From NCBI GenBank assembly GCA_945787655.1, contig CALZIJ010000014.1:1-47680 (forward strand): DNA of 47,680 bases, given 5' to 3'. This stretch comes from Nitrospiria bacterium. Lineage in GTDB: Bacteria > Nitrospirota > Nitrospiria > SBBL01 > JAADHI01. Under the pieces are notes generated by a model. It had not been told where the DNA came from, ran no database searches, and saw nothing but the letters and a program-made list of their open reading frames with translations. The position numbers were made by a program, and so were the translations under genes. Below are positions 42,654 to 47,680 of this stretch, one piece after another (position 1 is the stretch's first letter; every line of letters starts with the position of its first letter).

Positions 42654-43541
42654 TTGGAACCACAGGCACTTATTTTTGATATCAAACGAGATTGCAGTGA
42701 GGACGGACCGGGCATTCGAACGACTGTTTTTTTTAAGGGTTGCCCTTTGTCCTGTGACTGGTGCCAAAATCCTGAGGGGCAGCGCAAAAAGCCGGGGTTG
42801 TCGTTTCGGTCCGAATTATGCGATCCGGCCGCTTGCGGATTCGCCTGTATCCCTTGTTGTGGCGTCGGGAGCCTTTCTTTCAAAAATACCTTAGAAGTCG
42901 ATTTTGATCATTGCATTCGCTGCGGCCGTTGTTTTGAAGTGTGTCCTACAAAGGCTCTGGAACCTGTGGGGTACTATATTGGCCTGAATGAATTGTTTTA
43001 CCGGGTTTTAATCGACGCGCCGTTTTACCGGTCAAGCGGAGGCGGTGTGACCTTGTCGGGCGGTGAGGTGACGGCCCAGATGCCCTTCGCCCATGCCCTG
43101 CTCAAAGCCCTCAAGGAACAAAATATTCACACGGCGATTGAAACCAGCGGCTTTTTTAATTACGACCACTTTCAGGAAAGGATGCTGCCCTATCTCGATG
43201 TGATTTATTTTGACCTGAAACTGATCGATGAAGCAGAAAGCATGCGATACACCGGCCGGTCAAACCGCTTGATTCTGGAAAACTTCAAACGCTTGGTGAA
43301 GGCGCCGAAGATTAATGTCATCCCGCGTATTCCCCTGATTCCCGGTATCACCGACAGCGCCGAAAATCTTTCGGGCATCGCAGCCTTTTTAAAAAAACTC
43401 GGCATTTCCGGAGCCGCATTGATGCCTTACAATCCCCTGTGGCACGATAAGTTGAATCGCCTGAATTTAAAGGGGAAATATTCCCGAAAAACCTTTATGA
43501 CCGCTGAAGAAAAAAGAGCGTGTATTGATCGGTTTCGTTAG
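42654..43541 (+). CDS. Glycyl radical enzyme activase (radical SAM)
   Basis: A 295-residue PflA-type activating enzyme that would install the glycyl radical on the 998-aa GRE. The radical SAM motif is KGCPLSCDWCQNPEGQ (CX3CX2C, about residues 29-36 for the cysteines). The family ferredoxin-like insert follows with extra cysteines: a non-classical CDPAACGFACIPCC and a canonical CIRCGRCFEVCP, so up to two auxiliary 4Fe-4S clusters. Further motifs: SGGGVTLSGGEVTAQ and IETSGFF. It starts at TTG (42654) behind AAAGGGA and ends inside the opposite gene's stop (4-nt overlap). Insert-containing activases usually pair with dehydratase-type GREs, matching the C-x-E active site. Confidence 0.93.
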   Translation: MEPQALIFDIKRDCSEDGPGIRTTVFFKGCPLSCDWCQNPEGQRKKPGLSFRSELCDPAACGFACIPCCGVGSLSFKNTLEVDFDHCIRCGRCFEVCPTKALEPVGYYIGLNELFYRVLIDAPFYRSSGGGVTLSGGEVTAQMPFAHALLKALKEQNIHTAIETSGFFNYDHFQERMLPYLDVIYFDLKLIDEAESMRYTGRSNRLILENFKRLVKAPKINVIPRIPLIPGITDSAENLSGIAAFLKKLGISGAALMPYNPLWHDKLNRLNLKGKYSRKTFMTAEEKRACIDRFR

Positions 43542-43915
43542 GGGATTTTCGGCGTGCTGCGACGTTCTATTTTTTGAAAGCGTCGGCCGTCGATTGTTTT
43601 GGCCTTGGCCTCAATCAGTATCTCCTGAGGCAGTCGGCTGGTGAGGGTCAAGGCCAGCTCCAGCACCACTTCATTGTCGGCCTTGAGCGGCCCCTGCCAT
43701 TGTGATTCTCCGGAATTTACCCGAAGCCCCGCTGGTGTGTGTATCTGAAGTGCTGCAACTTCAAGGTCTGTTTCCGTCTCCAGCGTGACGGTGATGACCC
43801 ATCCGCCGCCTTCTGTCGGTACCCCGTCAAAAAGGACTTCGAGGAAAAATAGGGGAGGATCATTGACCTGAATGGGAGAAACGATTAAAAAGGAAAGTAA
43901 CCAAAGGATTCTCAT
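43538..43915 (-). CDS. Hypothetical secreted beta-rich protein
   Basis: A 125-residue ORF with an N-terminal hydrophobic stretch (MRILWLLSFLIVSPI) consistent with a signal peptide, then an all-beta-looking domain (GGWVITVTLETETDLEVAAL, VVLELALTLTSRLPQEILIE) like an immunoglobulin or CARDB-type fold. No cysteine or catalytic motif. Its stop codon overlaps that of the convergent GRE activase, so no terminator can fit between them. Function unknown. Convergence marks the end of the GRE locus. Confidence 0.6.
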   Translation of the reverse strand: MRILWLLSFLIVSPIQVNDPPLFFLEVLFDGVPTEGGGWVITVTLETETDLEVAALQIHTPAGLRVNSGESQWQGPLKADNEVVLELALTLTSRLPQEILIEAKAKTIDGRRFQKIERRSTPKIP

Positions 43916-44043
43916 GGTAAGACCTCAATTTGATAGAAGCAATGTACCGCCAGCGGAGGAACACTTGCAAGGGATGTCCTTTTTTTCTTGCGATATTTTT
44001 TAAATGTGACTAACTTCTGCTTTTTTAATCCATAGGGGAAATA

Positions 44044-44733
44044 ATGTTAAAAGCGATTATCTTTGATTGTGACGGTGTGATTGTGGACAGCGAACCCCAC
44101 CATTTAAAGGCCTTTCAAATTGTTTTGGAAGCCGAGGGGATTGTCCTGACAAAAGAAGAATATTATGAAAAATACCTGGCTTTAGATGACAAGGGATTGT
44201 TTGAAACCATTTTAGTAAAACACAAACGGCCCGTTGATAACCAGACCCTGAAACGCCTGATTCTCCTGAAGATGCCGGTGTATAAGCAATTATCGGGAGA
44301 AGCCCTTTTCCTTTATCCCGGTGTTGTTGAATTTGTTAAAAAGGCCGCCGGGGTTTATCATCTGGCCATCGCTTCCGGGGCCTTCAGAGGCGAAATTAAG
44401 GCGGCGCTTGATCAAGGAAATATCCGGTCGCATTTTCCGGTGATTGTGAGTGCGCAGGATGTCCGAAATGGGAAGCCCCATCCGGAATCGTATATCACCG
44501 CCCTGGAAAAATTAAATGCCCTGACGCGCGCCGATCCGCCGATTAAACCTTCCGAATGCGTGGTCATCGAAGATTCCCTGCACGGGGTTGAAGCGGCACG
44601 CTCTGCGGGAATGCACTGTCTTGCCGTGACCAGTTCCTATCCGCGGGAAATGCTCATAGGTAAAGCCGACCGTGTGGTGGATACTTTAGTCGGGCTCGAA
44701 CCGAAAGACCTCGAAGCCCTGTGTGAAACATAG
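44044..44733 (+). CDS. HAD-superfamily phosphatase/phosphoglucomutase-like hydrolase
   Basis: A 229-residue cytosolic HAD hydrolase of the beta-phosphoglucomutase/DOG phosphatase type. Motif I is IFDCDGVIVDSEPHHLKAF with both catalytic aspartates, motif II the LAIASGAFRGEI segment, motif III the conserved Lys in RNGKPHPESYITAL, and motif IV CVVIEDSLHGVEAA. A C1 helical cap lies between motifs I and II. Length is normal. The substrate (sugar phosphate, phosphoglycolate or nucleotide) cannot be told. It is not obviously linked to the neighbouring genes, which run on the other strand. Confidence 0.92.
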   Translation: MLKAIIFDCDGVIVDSEPHHLKAFQIVLEAEGIVLTKEEYYEKYLALDDKGLFETILVKHKRPVDNQTLKRLILLKMPVYKQLSGEALFLYPGVVEFVKKAAGVYHLAIASGAFRGEIKAALDQGNIRSHFPVIVSAQDVRNGKPHPESYITALEKLNALTRADPPIKPSECVVIEDSLHGVEAARSAGMHCLAVTSSYPREMLIGKADRVVDTLVGLEPKDLEALCET

Positions 44734-44777
44734 ACTCGGTATTTTTTGACCGGGGGATCTTGGGCTTTACCAATGGG

Positions 44778-45464
44778 CTATTGGATGATTCTGGAAACAG
44801 AACTATTGTAAAGCAGGCCGACTTCTCTCTGATCAAACAAACCATAGGCAAAAAGCTCAAATAAAAAAGCCGCTTGAAAGGCATAAGCGCCGTCCTTGGC
44901 CGAATCGCAGGCCATCGTATATTCAAGGTCCATTTCCGGTTGTCCCGCAGACACAAATAGAAAGCCTTTGGGGCATTTGATGTGTTTAAACCCGTTTTGG
45001 TCAGAATGTCGTGCTTCATGAATTAAAAGATAGAGCCGCTCCAAATCTGTTAATTGTGTGAAGAATTGATCACCAATCATAAAAATGCCCTGGTTTTGGT
45101 TGACCGCGACCGTCCAGGTATTCCCGTATGAAAGGGTTTTTATTCGGCGGATGACCCAGTCGCTGAGCCGGTTTCCATCAAAAGGAAACCCAAATAATGA
45201 TTCAAAGCGGCTGAGTCGTTTGTAAGTCTGTTTATTTATTTGTAGATCATGGGGTGCAAGTAACTTCAATTGTAAAAAGGTTTTTTCAATCAGTTGGAAT
45301 TGTGCTTCTGAAAACCCGGCCGTTTCAATGTGATGCTGATCGAAAGTGACTTCCCGAATGGGGGCTTTATTGATACACGATGAGAAGAGAAGGAAAGATA
45401 ATGGGCCGAGGGTCGTCAGCATTGTTTTGAGGGCGTTTTTATTATTGTTGCGCTTGAAGAGCAT
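44778..45464 (-). CDS. Lipoprotein-like protein with HExxH motif
   Basis: About 228 residues from the ATG at 45464; the track start at 45500 lies inside the preceding gene. The N-terminus has a basic run, a hydrophobic stretch and an atypical lipobox-like LLFSSC, so it is probably an exported lipoprotein. A zinc-metallopeptidase-type HEARH (within LLIHEARHSDQNG) is the one motif, followed by a downstream Glu-bearing helix (FLFELFAYG). I do not recognise the family; it could be a zincin or a protein sharing the motif by chance. It follows the DUF4105 gene by 5 nt, so the two are probably one operon acting in the envelope. Confidence 0.7.
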   Translation of the reverse strand: MLFKRNNNKNALKTMLTTLGPLSFLLFSSCINKAPIREVTFDQHHIETAGFSEAQFQLIEKTFLQLKLLAPHDLQINKQTYKRLSRFESLFGFPFDGNRLSDWVIRRIKTLSYGNTWTVAVNQNQGIFMIGDQFFTQLTDLERLYLLIHEARHSDQNGFKHIKCPKGFLFVSAGQPEMDLEYTMACDSAKDGAYAFQAAFLFELFAYGLFDQREVGLLYNSSVSRIIQ

Positions 45465-45469
45465 AGATT

Positions 45470-47404
45470 TTAAAAATAGGCATTGAATGAAAAAAGCCAT
45501 TCTTCACGGTTTTCGATTTGGTTCAGTTCGAGGCGGAGTTCCATGTTTTGTGACAAAGCATACCGTTGGTTCAAAGCAATTTTATAATAATCCGAATCAT
45601 GGCCAAGAAGAAAGTCGAGGTAGCTCCCCACGAGGTGGATACGCCAGTTTTCTGTGAAGTCATGGAACAGGCCGACTGTTCCGCCTCCACCAGCCCGGTA
45701 ATCGCTATTTAACTCGTTTGAGATTTCTAACTCCATATCCAGCAATCCGTAAAGTGTGAACGGAGAAAAATAGGACTGTTTATACGTGAGTCCGATCCCG
45801 TAATGGGTGTTAAAACTATTGCAAAAATTGCAATCGAAATCCTTTATCGTATCGACGCCAATCGCAAATCGCCACGATTTTTTTTTGAAAAGCGGATCAA
45901 AGGGGGTGAGCGAAACAATGTCGATGAGTTGAAGGCGGTCCAGTTTAAATTCCTCAATATCATTGTAATAGCGGGCGGTGATGTCGAGAAAAAGAATTTG
46001 GGAGCCTTTCCCAAATCCGGTATCTCTTGCAAGCAGGTCGTGGTACGCAGGCCGGTAGGCGATTTCTTCAAAGGTCTCTCCTTCGTGTTGACCAAAACCG
46101 ATTTTGAGTCGGTCGCTGCCATGCCCGAGTTCCGGGCGTGTTGAATATTCGGTTTGGGTTTTTTCATCTTTCCGAATACCCAGCTTACTGCGTTCAATCA
46201 AGATCTCGCGATTTTGGACTGAGGAAGTGCCATCGTCCTCTTGTTTATTTTGCATGTTTTTATATTGCGCGTAGTCGAGAAAAGTATCGAGAATCAGGGC
46301 TTTTTCTGAAGTATTGAGGTTTTTAAAAAGACTCGACCGAATCGATGCAGGATCTTGAATAAGTTGTTGCAGGAGCGTCTCCTGATGGCCGGTCAACTGC
46401 TGTCTTTTATGGTTCATTTGGCTCAACAATGAGGGGCGGTAGACTTTCCCAGAAATGAGATGGTCGTAACGCGCCAGGGCTTTCACGGTGTCGGAAGGAA
46501 TGACATGAAAGAAAAATTGGTCGGTTAAGTGAAGCTCCGGGTTTGCGACCTCGAGCAAGGACAAAATATGATACGAACAGTTTTCCTGAAAATAATAGTA
46601 GTCGAAGTAATTTTCGCCCAACTCCCACAAGTGACGAAGAAAGGTGTCCATTTGGTCTTCTGTAAAATTCAGTTCATATTCCCAAAGGTCACGGCTTTCA
46701 AGGTTATTGTAGGTCTGTACTTTGGTGTAGTAGGGGAAAAGGGAAAATTCGCCCTTGAAATATCCAAAAAGTCCTTTAAAAACATAAAGCAGGGCATTAT
46801 CGGTATCGGGGACGGCGGCATAGTTGACCCCATAGTTAAGGAGTTTTTGTGAAGGGCCGTCACGCTTTGTATCAATGCGTAAAAGGGTATGACCAAACAT
46901 GGAGGCAGGGTTGTTCATATAAAATGAAGAAAAGACCAAGGTGATTTTTTCTGGAGACAGGTTGGCCAGCCAGCTGTTTAGACGTGCGCAAGGATATTCC
47001 GGAATTTGTTGGGCGTCAAAAGATAATTCTTTTTTGAGCCACTTGTAGCGTGCAGGAAAATTACATTGGGGATGTTCTTCGTCTTCTTTCAGGGTTTCTG
47101 GCGGTTGAAAAAATGCTTTGAGGGTTGCAGCCAGTTCAGCATCCGGGTTTGTTTTTCCATCAGGTGCGTTATAAAAGGCAGGGCCGTCTTCCTGTCCTTC
47201 TATATTTCCAAAAATGTCTTTACGGTAATGAAGCAAGAGGTGCCAGACGCGTTTATTGTGAAGGTCTTTTTGATTCGCCAGATGAACAAGGGCGTTCAAG
47301 GTGTGATCAGATGATGGTTTTGCATCGGCAAAGTATGTCCCGGTTAGGAGTAAGATCAGGGTCGTTAAAAATCCTATTTTCAAGAAGGGTCTAAAAATCA
47401 TCAT
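45470..47404 (-). CDS. DUF4105/Lnb-type periplasmic domain with C-terminal barrel-like region
   Basis: A 644-residue exported protein. A signal peptide (to about residue 28) precedes a DUF4105 domain, the type also called the Lnb N-terminal periplasmic domain after lipoprotein acyl-transferase Lnb. Landmarks are FSSFYMNNPASMFGHTLLRI with the conserved His, and the YYFQENCSYHILSLLE motif with the likely catalytic Cys (about residue 275). The C-terminal third (about 400-644) is rich in alternating aromatic strands and ends LFSFNAYF, like an outer-membrane barrel strand. Family function is poorly known; a cysteine acyltransferase/peptidase-like activity in the envelope is plausible. No gene is seen in the remaining 47405-47680. 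Confidence 0.82.
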   Translation of the reverse strand: MMIFRPFLKIGFLTTLILLLTGTYFADAKPSSDHTLNALVHLANQKDLHNKRVWHLLLHYRKDIFGNIEGQEDGPAFYNAPDGKTNPDAELAATLKAFFQPPETLKEDEEHPQCNFPARYKWLKKELSFDAQQIPEYPCARLNSWLANLSPEKITLVFSSFYMNNPASMFGHTLLRIDTKRDGPSQKLLNYGVNYAAVPDTDNALLYVFKGLFGYFKGEFSLFPYYTKVQTYNNLESRDLWEYELNFTEDQMDTFLRHLWELGENYFDYYYFQENCSYHILSLLEVANPELHLTDQFFFHVIPSDTVKALARYDHLISGKVYRPSLLSQMNHKRQQLTGHQETLLQQLIQDPASIRSSLFKNLNTSEKALILDTFLDYAQYKNMQNKQEDDGTSSVQNREILIERSKLGIRKDEKTQTEYSTRPELGHGSDRLKIGFGQHEGETFEEIAYRPAYHDLLARDTGFGKGSQILFLDITARYYNDIEEFKLDRLQLIDIVSLTPFDPLFKKKSWRFAIGVDTIKDFDCNFCNSFNTHYGIGLTYKQSYFSPFTLYGLLDMELEISNELNSDYRAGGGGTVGLFHDFTENWRIHLVGSYLDFLLGHDSDYYKIALNQRYALSQNMELRLELNQIENREEWLFSFNAYF

Positions 47405-47680
47405 GTCGTATTTTCATTGTATCGCCAGGGTTTTATTCGCGGGATCCACATCGGTACATTTTCCTGGTAAAGCCTGTATACTTCGCCCAATTCTTTCCGC
47501 AAATTCCGTTCTTCAAAAAACTTTTTTAACCTTACCCTTTAGCAAGCCAAAATGATAAACACCCCCCCCTAAAGATTTATTAGTTGCTCTTTAAAGTCAA
47601 GATGTTAGCGTGACTGTTTCCATGCCTTAGATACAGTTAACAAAATGGTACCCAAATAATACTATTTTTTTTGATTTTTT

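Noticed and set aside
1-47680. CRISPR arrays, tRNA, rRNA, insertion sequences
   Set aside because: No regularly spaced direct repeats, no cloverleaf or rRNA-like stretch and no transposase motif were noticed on reading; a covariance-model scan was not possible.

Overview
This is a gene-dense segment of a bacterial chromosome with mixed A/T-rich and G/C-rich stretches. I see no rRNA, tRNA, insertion sequence or CRISPR array. The organism is a Gram-negative (two-membrane) bacterium, because the window encodes a TonB-dependent outer-membrane receptor, an OmpA-domain protein, periplasmic thioredoxins and system-I cytochrome c maturation. Arrays of PCP_red domains combined with universal-stress and radical SAM proteins recall Nitrospirota/Nitrospinota-type or related deep-branching lineages. 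That placement is an impression from gene content, not a demonstrated assignment.

Layout. (1) 1-7.8 kb, + strand: a cytochrome c maturation run (ccmF, ccmG, ccmH, ccmI-like, a TlpA/ResA-like thioredoxin, ccdA), then an HtrA-like protein whose catalytic serine position is Thr, and a geranylgeranyl-reductase-family flavoprotein. A 57-residue membrane ORF absent from the supplied track overlaps its 3' end on the other strand. (2) 8-11 kb, - strand: a MauG/CcpA-type dihaem peroxidase and protoporphyrinogen oxidase. (3) 11-23 kb, + strand: a small hypothetical protein, a chemotaxis receptor, an AONS/KBL-fold protein without the PLP lysine, a full-length Lhr helicase, and a PhnD-like binding protein coupled to a PAS-GGDEF-EAL protein. 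(4) 23-27 kb, - strand: YifB/ComM, a lipoprotein, a PilZ protein, a secreted protein and a CopD-like membrane protein. (5) 27-32 kb, - strand: three consecutive genes holding ten PCP_red-like domains in total, fused with two Usp domains, three rubredoxin-like knuckle pairs and a NirJ/AhbD-like radical SAM-SPASM enzyme. (6) 32.5-36 kb: a BtuB-like receptor with a C-terminal-haem cytochrome lipoprotein, and an OmpA-type lipoprotein that appears split at an A7 run. (7) 36.4-43.5 kb, + strand: a four-gene glycyl radical enzyme (GRE) locus with higher G+C, made of an uncharacterised 831-aa protein with an internal duplication, a 998-aa GRE with a C-x-E active site, an SCP2-like 210-aa protein and a GRE activase. 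(8) 43.5-47.4 kb: a secreted protein, a beta-phosphoglucomutase-like HAD phosphatase, an HExxH lipoprotein-like protein and a DUF4105/Lnb-type protein with a barrel-like C-terminus.

Working together. Much of the window concerns haem and tetrapyrroles: haem synthesis (HemY), covalent attachment to cytochromes (Ccm, CcdA, TlpA), haem enzymes (MauG-like, c'-like) and the PCP_red/radical SAM operon. The two strongest candidates for an undescribed system are the GRE locus (831-aa partner + GRE + SCP2-like + activase) and the PCP_red operon. The catalytically altered AONS-like and HtrA-like proteins are also notable. All assignments come from reading the sequence; no search was run.
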